A DNA stretch of 64,000 nucleotides, taken from assembly GCA_018417955.1 (NCBI GenBank), contig JACTVC010000009.1, forward strand, positions 1,240,001-1,304,000, given 5' to 3'. Positions 46,301 to 57,494 of this stretch are shown here, piece after piece. Within the stretch, counting starts at the first letter, position 1. Every line of letters begins with the position of its first letter. The notes under the pieces are model-generated. The model was not told where the DNA came from and ran no database searches. It saw only the letters and a list, made by a program, of their open reading frames with translations. The translations under genes were made by a program, and so were the position numbers. The DNA comes from Laccaria trichodermophora. Its lineage: Eukaryota; Basidiomycota; Agaricomycetes; Agaricales; Hydnangiaceae.

Positions 46301-46445
46301 CTGAACAGTTTGGTGAATAGAACATTATACCATTGACAGACTGCAAGCACCCTCGCGAATGATCAATCGGGCTATAGTAACAGTGATCAATTGAAAGGCC
46401 ATTAGTGTTGAGCATAGGATAGAACATACGTGCGTTCATCTTCAA
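43312..46445 (-). CDS. Large unrecognised Agaricomycete protein, better-preserved copy, split by a TIR element
   Basis: Front part (46445-45165): MKMNARMFYPMLNTNG, QWWTANFGWLSFTPKRPFF, PAYPAARGYQRQHAY, PSVRWLIAHNIPIWYQWDV, RLNRERNPPIKSAKVFVWDRD and YWNEWDCCFEFG, then an acidic linker. Back part (44599 down to about 43620): EKKFWLWWIGVCEEKKLES, RWRLAVTTASDALLVCRLDA, DVDIARFLALRGIPFC and LDDKLTHNEMDWICGMYV; then a GTATGT intron of about 55 nt; last exon VAKVYSNKSWWPPYNIFDN to the stop at 43312. The decayed paralogue at 23674-26200 has the same layout. A 573-bp element with inverted ends sits in the acidic linker (44600-45172) and brings a stop. Apart from that the frames are clean, so the insertion may be recent. 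Function unknown; no domain recognised. Confidence 0.65.
44600..45172. mobile_element. TIR element (~573 bp) in the linker of the 43312-46445 gene
   Basis: Ends GGGCATGAGAAACATTGC and (reverse complement) GCCCCATGAGAAACATAGTG are inverted, and a second inner pair GAGAAAGTGCGACAC / GAGCAAGTGCGACACC lies about 40 bp inside. No reading frame of note. Target duplication unclear because G runs flank both ends. Absent from the paralogue at 25058-25218, which supports insertion. Confidence 0.65.
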
Positions 46446-46684
46446 CTAAAATGCTACTCCAGGTATGATAATACTGTTGGAATACACCGCGGCGGCCCGA
46501 TGGACGTGCAGTCGGAAAACGGGAACGTTCGCTAACATCCGTGAGTCCAAGTCTTCTTATCAATCAAAATCCTGACATACTAGGCGAAGCGATCCATTAT
46601 CTGATCGATTGAAGATGAACTGAGGCTTGACACGTTTAGGCGACAGAAAGACGGATATAACGGTGGCAGGAACTATGCACAAAT

Positions 46685-46880
46685 TGAGCAACACGTTTGG
46701 ACTGGCCAAGACGATGCGCCTTGTGTGTACAGTTCGAATGAGACACCTGATTGATTGAGCAAAGATATGATCCACCAGACGACACAACAAGCACGTTTGG
46801 ACTGGCCAAGATGATAGAAGTTGTGTGAAATGTGAAAACGTTCGTACGTTTGACTGTGCGAGTATACAATGCTGCAAGCA
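46685..46880. repeat. Cluster of GTTTGGACTGGCCAAGA motifs
   Basis: Two full copies (46691-46712, 46793-46812) and one degenerate copy (46877-46895, CACGTTTAGGCTGGA), inverted relative to most in the 10.6-11.5 kb cluster. The surrounding 46450-47170 shows no gene. Confidence 0.6.
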
Positions 46881-47169
46881 CGTTTAGGCTGGATAGTAGT
46901 CAAGTGGAAAGATAAGAACTTTCGTTGCATGACCCTCTAAAGACAATAATGACAAACACTATACTACGCGTCTCGCTACTTTAGTCATATAAATTGATTT
47001 CAGCCATGTTATTAGAGCAATGCTCAAAAATCCTGTATATTTTTCATCAGACACAGTTGCTAGTACACCGTCGTAACCATCTATCTTGTAAAATGGCAGG
47101 AACGGCCAGTAGGAGGTGGATGTGGGTAATATATTTTGAACAACGACGTCTATCTCGTCCGCGAGGCTG

Positions 47170-48440
47170 GGTGAGCTTGAGGGACACTAAACGAGTTCAA
47201 TAGAACTTGTTTAGTTTGTTGGAAGGTAGATACAGGCATACTTGACGAAAAAGGCAGGTGGTGGGATAGTCTGCGCGCAACTGGGTGGCGTAGAGGTTCC
47301 GAGCATTCCTTATGTTACAAGAGCTATATAGAAACAATAAGAAAGTTAGTTAGTACTCGTTAAATGACAGTTAAGTCAGGCTAACCTGTAAAATGGAGGG
47401 AAGGGCCAGTAGGAGGTGAACATGAGTATGACTTTGCACAACGAAGACTATCCGTGTCCGCGATGCCAGAAAAGATTGACGGACACTAAACGGATTCAAA
47501 CGAATTCGTTTAGTTTGTTGGAAGGTACATAAATGCAGATGTTTGACGCAAAAAGGCGGGTGGTGTTATGGTTTAAGTGCAAATGGGCGGCATAGAAGTT
47601 CCGAGTATCCAGTAGGCTACAAAAGCTTTAGAAACATCGAGTTCAAAGACAGGAAGGTGAGCTAATTGCAGGAAGGGTCAATAGGAGGTGAACATGGGCA
47701 AGACTTTGCACAACAACGACTATCCATGTGTCCACGACGCCGGGAAAGCATGAGGGACGCTAAACGAGCTCAAATGAACTCATTTGGTTTGTTGGAGGGT
47801 AGATAACGGTGTCGATTTGACGAAAAAAAGGTGGGTGGTGGCATTGGTTTGAGAGCGACTGGGCGGAGCAGAAGAACCGAGTATCCAGTTGGCTACAAAA
47901 GTTACAGAAATAACAAACAAGTTAGTTAGGATACGTTTAATGGCCAAGGAAGGTGGGCTAACCTTTATAATCACAAGAACGGTTAGCAGGAAGAGGGTGT
48001 GTGTGCAATATTGTTGAAAAATTGTGACTCCCGCAACCAAGAAAGTCGTGGAGACACCAAATGAGTTCAAACGAACTCGTTTGGTAGCCAGGAAGGTAGA
48101 TTGACGCATAGGAATGAAACAGAAAGTGGGGTGGGAGTATGGTTAAAATGCGACTGGGCGGCATAGACGTTGTGCAGAACACGTGGGCTAGAAGAGCTAT
48201 ATATGCAGCAAACGAAGTAGTTAAGACTTGTTTAAAGAAAGGAAGGAAGGTGGACGAACCTTCGAAAACGCGGAAACAGTTAGCAGGAGGGGGCGGGCAA
48301 GAAGGTTGGTTTCACGACTATCTGCGCTTCCACGCATCTAAGAAAGTTGAGGAGACACTAAACAAGTTCAAACGAACTTGTTTAGTGTCTAAGAAATCAG
48401 ATGAACCAGCGGGCTTCAAAGAGAAAGGTGGTTAGGAGGA
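47170..48440. repeat. Satellite array with palindromic core, 275-300-bp period, 5 copies
   Basis: Cores at about 47188, 47487, 47762, 48057 and 48357 are palindromes such as CTAAAC-GGATTCAAACGAATTC and ACTAAACAAGTTC-AAAC-GAACTTGTTTAGT. Between them are conserved blocks (CAGTAGGAGGTG, GGTAGATA, GTGGTTTGAG-like, AAAGAAGTTAGTTAG-like). Arms co-vary: where one arm differs between copies the other often changes to keep pairing (GAGTTC/GAACTT, GGATTC/GAATTC, AAGTTC/GAACTT). No coding content. Confidence 0.8.
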
Positions 48441-48469
48441 TGGTTGAGAAGTGAGTGGGCGCTGTCAAC

Positions 48470-49180
48470 ATACCTGGCATCACCATGACGAAAGGTAAGC
48501 CTGCAAGAGGTGTGGCAGGACCGTTGTGCTTGAAGCGTTTGGACTGGCCAAGACGATAGTGAGCGCGCAGATACGTCGTCTTGATCTGCAAGACGAATGT
48601 CATAAATACAATGCACTCAGACGTTTGGACTGGCCAAGACGTCAAAGAGCGTGCAACAAAGAGGGGGATATTGTCGCACTCGAAGCGTTTGGACTGGCCA
48701 AGACGTCAACGAGTGCGCAGAAGAGAGGAGGGAGACGTGGGAAGTTCAAGTTAAACTTCGCACAGCCTTGGCGAGAAGAGCAAGATTCTATGACGCACGA
48801 ACGTTTCCCGATCGTTTGATGGGGGGAAGTTTCGTGCGTCATCAATTCATTGTAGCCATCAATCTTGCCAAGGCTGTGCAAGTTGAACTTCTGACCTTCT
48901 CTTCCATGCGCTCGTCGTCGTCTTGGCCAGCCCAAACGCTTCGAGAGCAAATTATCTAATCCATTCATCTCGCTGATAACTCCTGATGTCTCCCTTCTCT
49001 TCTGTGCGCTCGTCGTTGTCTTGGCCAGTCCAAACGCTTCAAGCGCCATGTATCTAATACATTCGTCTCGCAGAGCAAGACGCCGGCGTAACTACGCCAT
49101 CTTTGGGTTCTTGTTGTCGTCTTGGCCAGTCCAAACGCTTCAAGCACTGTGGGTCCCATCTGTCTCTCTTGGTGAGCAGC
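48470..49180. repeat. Large foldback with GTTTGGACTGGCCAAGAC units in both arms
   Basis: The left arm has four units of CGTTTGGACTGGCCAAGACG (48535, 48619, 48687 and neighbours) and the right arm their reverse complement (48920, 49015, 49115). The inner arms pair as AGTTCAAGTTAAACTTC-GCACAGCCTTGG (48745-48770) with CCAAGGCTGTGC-AAGTTGAACTT (48866-48892). The centre is the ATGACGCACGAACG hairpin (48790-48842) known from 20976 and 29118. No gene. Confidence 0.8.
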
Positions 49181-49239
49181 CTTTCTTTGGCACAGTGCAT
49201 TGGTCTGATTTGTTAACAGGCATACCCCCATACACTCCT

Positions 49240-50075
49240 ACCCCGATTACCTTCTATTCCCTGCATCGACTGACCTCCGGTTGCACGAAACGAGTTCGTT
49301 TGAACTCGTTTCGTGTTTGCGTAATGTCTTCTAGTCCCGCGGATACGCAAAAACCCAACGGTGCCAAGGCTCTGGGCCATAGACCCCTCCTACCCCGATT
49401 CCCTTCTATTCCCTGCGTCGATCGACCTCCAGTTTCACGAAACGAGTTCAAACGAACTCGTTTCGTGTTTGCGTAATGTCTTCTAGCCCCACGGATACGC
49501 AAAAACCCAATGGTGCCAAGGCTCTGGGTCATACACCCCTCCTACCCCGATTCCCTTCTTTTCCCCGCATCGACCGACCTCCAGTTTCACGAAACGAGCT
49601 CGTTTGAACTCGTTTCGTGTTTGTGTAATGTCTTCTAGCCCCACGGATACGCAAAAACTCAACGGCGCCAAGGCTCTGGGCCATACACCCATCCTACCCC
49701 AATTCCCTTCTATTCCTTGCATCGACCGACCTCCAGTTTCACGAAACGAGTTCGTTTGAACTTGTTTCGTGTTTGCGTAATGTCTTCTAGCCCCACGGAT
49801 ACGCAAAAACCCAACAGCGCCATGGCACGGGGTCATACATCCCTCCTACCCCGATTCCCTTCTATTCGCCGCATCGACTGACCTCCAGTTGCACGAAACA
49901 AGTTCGTTTGAACTCATTTCGTGTTCATGTAATGTCTTCTAGCCCCACGGATGCGCGAGAACACAACGGCACCCACGTTCTCAGACATACGCCCCTCCTA
50001 CCCCAGTTTCCATCGATTCCCTGCGTCAACCCACCACAAGATTCAGGAAACGAGTTTGTTCAAACTCGTTTCGTG
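49240..50075. repeat. Satellite array with palindromic core, ~152-bp period, 6 copies
   Basis: Cores at 49284-49314, 49436-49467, 49589, 49741, 49893 and 50042, each CACGAAACGAGTTC, a four-base centre, GAACTCGTTTCGTG. The centre is GTTT in most copies and AAAC in the second. Shared spacer blocks: TAATGTCTTCTAGCCCCACG, GATACGCAAAAACCCAACGG and CCTCCTACCCCGATTCCCTT. It shares the palindrome, not the spacer, with 47170-48440. Frames of 90-117 codons on the minus strand are repeat shadows. Confidence 0.9.
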
Positions 50076-50099
50076 TTTCCGTGATCTTTTGCAGCCCTA

Positions 50100-51059
50100 C
50101 TACAGATATACGAAGTAGTTCTCCTGAAATTTATCTACTTGTTTCTTGCTTACTATCGCTATCAGGATGCTAAATCAAGTCCCTTTATTCGCTATGCACA
50201 GGCTGCACTGAACGGCAAATACCACAACGAAGGGTATGCGAGAGAAGCGAGGCGGAAACTCCACAAGTATCCATAGATGTCACTATAGTACCATAACAAT
50301 ACAAATTGGCAATTGTCCCAATAAGTCATAGGGCTACCCCAATGGGCCCAACGCACATGGACACTATGGATCCATAACTGGGACCCATGCCATATGTTCC
50401 ATATAGTCTCAATGCATGGCCCAATGGGTATACAACAGACATACTTATTGCTACAACCAATGGTACCATACATACCCAAAGTATAATCTACAGCATAGCC
50501 AAATGTTGGGCCGCATGGCGTTGAAACTTCAACCAGAAACTCACCACAGTTTCCTGATAAATCGACGGCCGTAAATTCCAAGCCTTGTACGGATGTTACG
50601 GCCATCACGTCACGGATGGAAAAGAAGCCGTTGGGCTCGCAGCCTTTGGTATTTCAATTTGTAACCTCCGGATACTTTCGATACTGCGGACACATCTTCC
50701 AATAACTTGTAAAACACATGCGGGAAGGTATTCCCAATGGTATGTGAACTCCGGACTGTCCGTTTCACAGGTACAGGGGGCAATCCTCGGCCGTAAATTC
50801 ACGTTTGATGTATCAGTCACAACACGAACAACCACCTGCGTGAGGGTGAATGCGGCCCTCGTGTGATGGATAAACAACAGTTGACTGTCCGACGCGTCTC
50901 TGACGGGCGGACCGTAATAATGTTAGCCTCTGGACTCATACCCTTTCGTATTTCAAACTCACAACCCGTCAAAACATTGAGAACTTCCCGCATCGTTGAT
51001 ATATGTAAGAAAAAACTTCTACAAGGCACGGGGAAATGTACTAGTCAAGCTACGTAAAA
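50100..51059. other. Intergenic stretch left of the KDZ gene set; weak frames only
   Basis: Minus frames at 50877-50605 and 50608-50192 (the first with VVRVVTDTSNVNLRPRIAPC) are adjacent but have no recognisable domain, no clear splice sites and unusual composition (Trp/Tyr-rich). From about 50640 the TCCGGA hexamer typical of the whole right-hand region begins to recur (50665, 50745), so the left end of the KDZ element may lie around 50.5-50.9 kb. I could not identify its terminal repeat. Confidence 0.35.
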
Positions 51060-51742
51060 CTACAAAGCCTCATCCATTCCATCCGAGGGATCCAACACTT
51101 CCCTAAGTCCCGGTCCTGAACTCACGGCCCTTGATCGAAGTTGAACGGCCTTTTTCTTGAGGCTTATTATCACGTCCAGCTGTTCAAGCTGGTTCTCCGC
51201 GTGAGAGCGGATATCCAGCAAAAACTCCCGGGCCCTCAGCGCTTCGTCGTATTCCCTATACAAAACCTTATACGCCATTCTGGCGTACTCCAGAGGGTGA
51301 GTGACCGTTGGCAGATCCGGAGCGACCTCGTCAAAAAACGTCCGATGGCGATGTGAGGACGGTGAGAATACAGGCATCCGCGTAGGACCATCCGAATCCG
51401 TGACAGTCGTGGAATTTGCATCCGTTTCGGAGTTTGCAACAGCGACCTGGAGGATGTTTTTTATATAGTTGTGAAACGCCAACCAGAGAGACGTACATTG
51501 GTATCATTTTCCGCCCGCGCCAGTTGTTCGTAGTTTCTTAGAATGGCATTGACGCCTAGGAAGGGATGATCAAACAAATAAATGGTCATACGTGAAACTT
51601 ACCCTTTGTTGCAGCGACCGTTCGGGACATCATGTCCGCGGATGCGGTCCCAGCCAAATAGACTGTTGCTCCCATGTTAGTTGAGTAGTCAAAAAAATAA
51701 AGAGATTAAACAGTACGCACCAAGTGGGACAGTAGAAGACAT
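51060..51742 (-). CDS. Small KDZ-associated hypothetical protein with coiled-coil region
   Basis: Four exons: MSSTVPL (ATG at 51742), ATVYLAGTASADMMSRTVAATKG, VNAILRNYEQLARAENDTN, and a last exon from VAVANSETDANS to the stop at 51060. Introns are 35-60 nt (GTGCGT, GTAAGT and GTACGT donors; acceptors GGAG, CCTAG, TCCAG). The last exon has YARMAYKVLYREYDEALRAR and LDIRSHAENQLEQLDVIISL, a probable coiled coil. No domain recognised. It is divergent from the 51934 gene with a 190-bp shared upstream region. Confidence 0.6.
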
Positions 51743-51933
51743 GTAATTGTTGAGGACAATGTGTTCTGGAGACAATGAGACGCGATGATCCGCAATCGGC
51801 CGAAATACGTTGATGTCCGAAAAAGGAATTATTGACATAACCCCACAACCTTTGTTCCACCCATTTGACCTTTCCCATCAACGTTGCCCGTCCACCTTGT
51901 CTTCTGCCCACCTTGTAAACTTCGACAATCACC

Positions 51934-54302
51934 ATGTCCACTCCCCTCTCAAAGTTCAACATCCCCGCAGAACTCGCCCGTAAGCTTCCGACGCGCGAGA
52001 AAGCCAACGAAGTCTACCCGCGGATTCCCTCCCTCATAGAGACCGCTCGGGACTGGTACAGGACGTCGTACGAAACGGCGGATGAAGAAACAAGGTACAA
52101 GAAGGAGGATTCACTAAGAAAGGCCATCGTAAGTCAATTTCACACCAAGACGTTACCTGCAACTGAATGAAAACGGTAGGGTTGGTACCTACGTTGCGCG
52201 CAGGTACTCCAACACGATGTTGGGTTCTCCGTGTCACCCGAGATGGAGCGCATCATCAACGAGGTGCTCGTAACGGACATACGGGAGTTCGACTGGGGGG
52301 TTCTTGAGGAGCCATTGCCCGAACCGGAGGAGGAGGAGGACGAGTTGGAGGACGCTGAGGAGGAGGACTTTGACGACATTCTAGGCGATTGGGGTGTGAA
52401 GCCGGATAAGCCAGCGACCAAAGGAAAGCACACACCCACGGATGCACCAGCGCAGGCAGATAAGGGGAAAAGGAAGGTTGTTGAGGCGGAAGCTCCGAAG
52501 AAGCGAAGTCGCGGGACAAAGCGTAAGGTGGAGGGGGGGAATGACGATGACATGGAGGTGGAGCTTCTGGAAGGGACGACCTCAAAGGAACAGAGGAAGA
52601 AGCAGAGGGTGCATGGTGATAAGAAGGACGTCGTCGACGTGGACGACCAAGACTACGACTTCACGGCCATGCAAGTTGAGACCACCGATCCAACCCCGCG
52701 GAATCGGACGCCTTGTCACCAATGCAAGCAAGCCAACACGACATGTACCGTACCCATCAGCGCCAAAGGCAACGCATGCGAAAAGTGCCGGGCGAAGAAA
52801 ATCGGTTGCAGCTTCGTCGGCGAGCCTGGCGCGTCGGGCAACCGACTCACCTCCAACCCTATACCAAAGAAGTCGTCGTCCAAAAAGGCCCGCGAGCTCT
52901 CCGTCCCCATCGTTCTCGTTCCAGCCCCAAAACCCCACGTCAAGGCAGCTGCGGCAGCAGCTGGCAAAGCTCCTGAGGATAAGGCTGCCCCCCCTCGCCC
53001 TCGCCCCAGCAAGCCACCCGCAAAGACTGGCACCCCCGCCCAGAGCGGTGGCTCTCGACCTCCCCCTGCCAAAGACGATGCCCGCAGCCTCATTACTGCA
53101 GACAAGACCACCGTGTACGCGAATGCCCGCTACACTGGACCCAACAAAATCCCAGAGAAGTCCGTCGCCGAGGTAGTCGTGCCAACGGCTCCACAAGACC
53201 CAGGGCTGGCACTTCGGGTTACGCGGGCCTCAACACGCCAGACTGGGGACGCGGAGGTCACTGTTCCCAAGGGGAAGACGAGGGACGGGAGCGTTAGACC
53301 AGGCCACCATGGAGAAACGCCCAGTAAGTGGTCAAGTGTCTCATTTTCAACGTTTACTCACAATTTGCAGGGGCTACTTTTGCGGAGCTCGGTGCAGAGC
53401 CTCAGACGCCCGACGAGCTCCTCGATCCCTTCACCTCCCGTCTCGACAACCTATCAACATCCGTCCGTAAGCAAAGCGTCGATTTGGACAGGATGTCTAG
53501 CAAAGTCCGGGAGACGTCAGCTCGAGTCGAGGCCATGTCCGCGATTGCCATCCGGCAAAAGGACCAGGACATGGACGACTTGAGGAAGGAGTTATCGATG
53601 CAGAGGTCATTGCTCGCGGAGATGGAAGAAAGTCAAAAGTTATTCGAGGAAAGGATCGCCTCCCTCCGTGAACGGGACCCACGCGACGCGAGCCCCATCT
53701 CTGCGGAGGAGCTGGATGATCTCCGTGGGAGGGTTGAGTCCATGGTGACTCAGCAGCAGATGAGTTCGCTATCCGAGGCCTTGCAAGGGCGGATTCGGAC
53801 GTTCATCCAGGGGGTGAACAGCAGCCTTCGTCTGAACGACGCCGATGGGGTTTCCAAGCTACCAGAAGAGCTGGACAGTCTGGCGGGGAGGGTCTCTGGA
53901 GTGGAGGAAGACCTCCGCCACGTCCGCCGCGGAAGGGAATTCGTAGAGGAAAGGTTGGGTAAACTGGAGGGGGTGTGCCTCAACCTCATGACAAATGCGT
54001 TGATGAGTACGGTAGGGACTGTTTCTCGAGCGGTGGGACCGGACCAACATCCTGACGACGACCACCCTGCCGTGCAGACCGACGCAGAATCTCCAACGAC
54101 GTCAGGGGAGCCCTCTGGGGATTTGGGCCAGAAGCATGGGTCTCTGGGCGATACAGAGCCAGGCGCGAACGGAGGGGTTGGGGAAAGTCCGGACGACGGC
54201 CCTTCAACACCCAACGGCCTCGTCCCCTCCATCAACGACGGCCAGTACATTTTCAATCCCATCGACGGGTCTCCAGTAGATCGGGCCAAAACCCTAGATT
54301 AG
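51934..54302 (+). CDS. Cys-cluster (Zn2Cys6-like) and coiled-coil protein, KDZ-associated
   Basis: Three exons (51934-52128, 52204-53323, 53371-54302), joined in frame, about 748 residues. N-terminal MSTPLSKFNIPAELARKLPT; a strongly acidic stretch (EPEEEEDELEDAEEEDFDD); Lys/Arg-rich nuclear-localisation-like segments (KRKVVEAEAPKKRSRGTKRK); then CHQCKQANTTCTVP and ACEKCRAKKIGCSF, a six- to seven-cysteine cluster with the C-x2-C...C...C-x2-C...C spacing of fungal binuclear zinc domains; then a Pro/Ala-rich linker and, in exon 3, long heptad-like coiled coil (LDNLSTSVRKQSVDLDRM, MDDLRKELSMQRSLLAEM). Likely a nuclear DNA-binding protein. This is a frequent type in mushroom genomes near KDZ genes; its role in transposition is inferred. 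Confidence 0.75.
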
Positions 54303-54600
54303 TTGAATGGACCCATCCGGACTTCTTGCATCGCCCATTTTCATGTAGATATACCTTCTGATATTTTGAGCCCGCCGCATATAATACATCTTGTTCGACA
54401 TTGCAATTTCTATTCCCTCTGGGACCCAGAGGGAATTAAACATAAGTCACCCGAAACTTCGGGTGACTTATGTTCTGGAAGTAATTATTTGGTGAGCTTA
54501 CGGCCGTGGGCTTTCACGTGATTAAAAAGTAATAATATTCATAGATCCGGATGCCCCGTGGTTGATAGTAATAGCGATTACAATTTCGAACATCCGTAGA

Positions 54601-57079
54601 TTACTTCCGTTTGCCCCCACGCTTTGCCTTCGATCTCGTCATGGGCATGGACGGGCCAGGCGCATTGACCCGGGTGCTACTCCTAGTTGGGGGAGCCGCA
54701 GTCCGAACTTTCTTAACTGGCGGTCCATCGTTCACATCCTTAGTTTCTCCTTCGGTCCTGGATGGGGCAGCCGCAGTTCGAGCCCTCTTTCCTGGTGAGC
54801 TATCGTTGACATCCTTGTCGTGGCCTTCAGGAGTATCGGTTGCTGTGGGGATGGCTGAAGCCTTGCCACCATTGGCCACATTCTTGGTCGAGGGTCGCGG
54901 GTCTAACCAGGGTAACGTGACGTGGCTATCCTTCCTCCGGACGTCTTCTGTAGGCTTCCCCCCTGCGGCCGGAGTGTTGGCAGCGGCGGCCGAGCTTACG
55001 ACGGGTACAGGCATGTTCATGTCATTGCTCCGAATTGCAGGGGTGTCCACGGGCCCCTGTTTCTTGCTAGGGCTAGTAGCTCGCGATGGCCTCGACAGCA
55101 CATCTCCGGCCACCCCCACAGTTGGGGTTGGTTTTAAGGAGCCACTGGACCAAACTCGGAACAGCCGAAACTGAGTCATGGCTTGCTCCTCAGACCAGTT
55201 CATGCATTCAATGGGTAGATGAGCCGCAAAGTCTTTCCATAATGCTTGATCGGAGTCCGCTAAGCTGCTGGGTGTGGGTAGCGTATGGGATGTGTTTGAG
55301 GATACCACAGGTCCGGGTAGAGTCTTTGGGCTGTTGATCGAGGCTGGGGCATCTTTGGTCTGGGCCAGGGCTGTAGTTACAGTATCGCTGGTGCTGGAGG
55401 ATTCCACGCGCTTCGGACCTATCTGTCCGGATGTCGCCCCCAGTGCTGGGAGCGGTTCATCATCCGAGAACAACATTCCGTCGATTGTCTGAAGTTCGAA
55501 TTCTTCTCCGGAAGAGTCAATTGCATCCGGAGATTTGAATGCCTTTTTACCGTTTTTCTTACTACCTTTACTGCCCTTTCGTCCCTTTGCTTTGGGTTTT
55601 ACTTCTTCGTCTTCTTCTTCGTCACTACTGGGCTGTTTCCTGCGGGCGGCCTGCCTTACTTGTCCCTTCTGTCTGGAGGCCTTACGTGACGGCTTTTGCG
55701 TGTTCGTCCTGATATCCGGAACCTTGGCCGAAACTCGTTCATTGCCCTGGAGGACTCTCCGAAAGCGAAATACAGTATGTCCAGCCCGTTGACGGTCAAT
55801 CCAAAAGTTTAGGAGCTTCTTCACCTTTTGAATAGCAAGGTGCGAAGGCTCCGTATCAAGGGTCTGGTAGTCTGGAAGATATTCCGGATCTATGAAACTA
55901 CCCGGATCCTTTATGATGTCCGCCCATGGCACACGAACGGTTCTCCCATCGGTAGCCAATGCTACAACTTTAAATGTGAGAGGGTGATACAGGGCATGTA
56001 GTGTGACTCACAATAGTGTAGTCCGACAAATGATCGTAAAAGCTTTTTCAACCATCGAATCATGACGTCTCCCTTCACATCCGAAGGCCATGTCCCAACC
56101 TCAGGGATTATTGGTTCCCCATTCTCGTGGGTTTTCAAATCCATAAGGGTGGTACGATTACCCCCGAGGACGGGATCATTATCTCCGGACTTCTCTGTTC
56201 CGTCATAGCATTGCTGGAGGTACTTTCCCCAAGATAGGTCGGACATTGACTCTTCTGGGATGACATCTCGATAGCTCTGGCCCATCCCAAGTTCCGCATT
56301 AAAGTCAAATTTGGATGCGGATAACGTCCCGTCTTCATCGCGGCATCCCCAGAAAACATATACTCGGCCGCCAAGCTGCTTCCAGGCCTTTTCAGCGAAC
56401 GTCCGGCAGAACTTCATTGCGGACTTTGCTGCGAGCCTATGTGGGGCCCCGTGAACTTTGAGAAAACGGAAGGGGGATATCCGAACCTCTGTTTCTCCTC
56501 ATCCGGAGGTCCCTGTAAATTCCACCTTCTGGCCGTCTCCTTTAACTCCTCTATCTCTTCCTCACCCATGTTGCTCAAAACTGAATTTAAACCAGCTTGG
56601 AAAGTCCCGAATTTAATGTCCCCGTCACTGGATAACATCCTCTGGGCCTCCTTGATCTCCATCTTCTTCTGAACTGACGCAACGGTTCGGAAGTTCCAGT
56701 TCATGCTCCGTATTTTTATTTCCTTAGGCTTTCGAATTCTAGATTTCACGGTGAACCATTGCTTAACTGCCTGGGGGATAGAAATTTACGGTCGGACGAG
56801 ACGTCGATATTCGTTTGGGACTATGCTTACCTTCCGGAGGTTGGCTGTATCTCCATCTACAGTCTCCTTCCTTCCGTTAAACTTTTGCAACACTTTTCCC
56901 ATTATTGCGACCCGCGCTCCCGCAGTTTTCTTCGACCTGTATTCGGGAAGATATTTTTCCAGAATATCCATCTGCCACTCTTCCCAGATATGGGGTGTGG
57001 GTGCGACGTGTTCTACCATCTTCGGGGCAGGCATTTCGTCTCCGGGGGACACGGGGCCATCGAGTTCGACGTCGCTCAT
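54601..57079 (-). CDS. KDZ-associated hypothetical protein, multi-exon, basic C-terminus
   Basis: Starts MSDVELDGPVSPGDEMPAP at 57079; exon 1 ends at 56831 (donor GTAAGC), exon 2 starts at 56770 (VKQWFTVKSRIRKPKE, GEEEIEELKETARRWNLQGP); another exon about 56430-56010 (KFCRTFAEKAWKQLGGRVYV, WGCRDEDGT, GDVMIRWLKKLLRSFVGLHY); and a long last exon 55959-54601 (VPWADIIKDPGSFIDPEYLP, an acidic/basic low-complexity middle with SSDEEEDEEVKPKAKGRKG, and two tandem KDVND(S/G)-P-KK-RTAA repeats before the basic end SKAKRGGKRK). The 56400-56480 splice sites are uncertain. The protein looks nuclear (Lys-rich tail). I recognise the type from KDZ neighbourhoods but no biochemical role. Confidence 0.65.
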
Positions 57080-57494
57080 TCTTCAGAGGGATGCGATATG
57101 GAAGTGTAAAGTGTATCCTTTGTCTAGTTTTTTTTTATTTGTTGAGTTGGGTAGAGAAATGTTAGCCTTCGATACGTTAACCAAACAAAGGCGCGATTAC
57201 CATGTTTGTTAACTTGTCTTCCTTTTTTGGCAATTGAGATAGGATTGTTAAACTAAAAATAGAATCTTCATAAAAGTTGGATCTTCATTACATTCTCCTC
57301 ATTTATAGTGCCGCTCCCCGGCAAATTATCCGGATGCACAATATATGATCCGTTTACACACCCTGTGTCGTTCATGCTTCAGAAATGCAACAAAAGAAGA
57401 TCCCCAGATTGATCAATGAACACGAGGCGGAACATGATGAACATGAGGTCCAACATGTGGCCAAACGGTCTCCTCCAATCTTCCACTCCAAAGA

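Noticed and set aside
49254..49836. Minus frames with RIRGARRHYANTK repeats
   Set aside because: Shadows of the 152-bp palindromic satellite; each copy restarts the same phrase with frame breaks.
47170..50075. CRISPR-like array of regularly spaced palindromic repeats
   Set aside because: Spacers are homologous to each other, units are 150-300 bp, no cas genes, and the genome is eukaryotic.
52582..53196. 204-codon minus frame opposite the zinc-cluster gene
   Set aside because: Antisense of the Cys-cluster exon; no start context, no motif.
54611..55174. 187-codon plus frame opposite the 54601-57079 gene
   Set aside because: Antisense shadow of a GC-rich coding exon; the minus frame is longer and continues through introns into conserved-looking exons.
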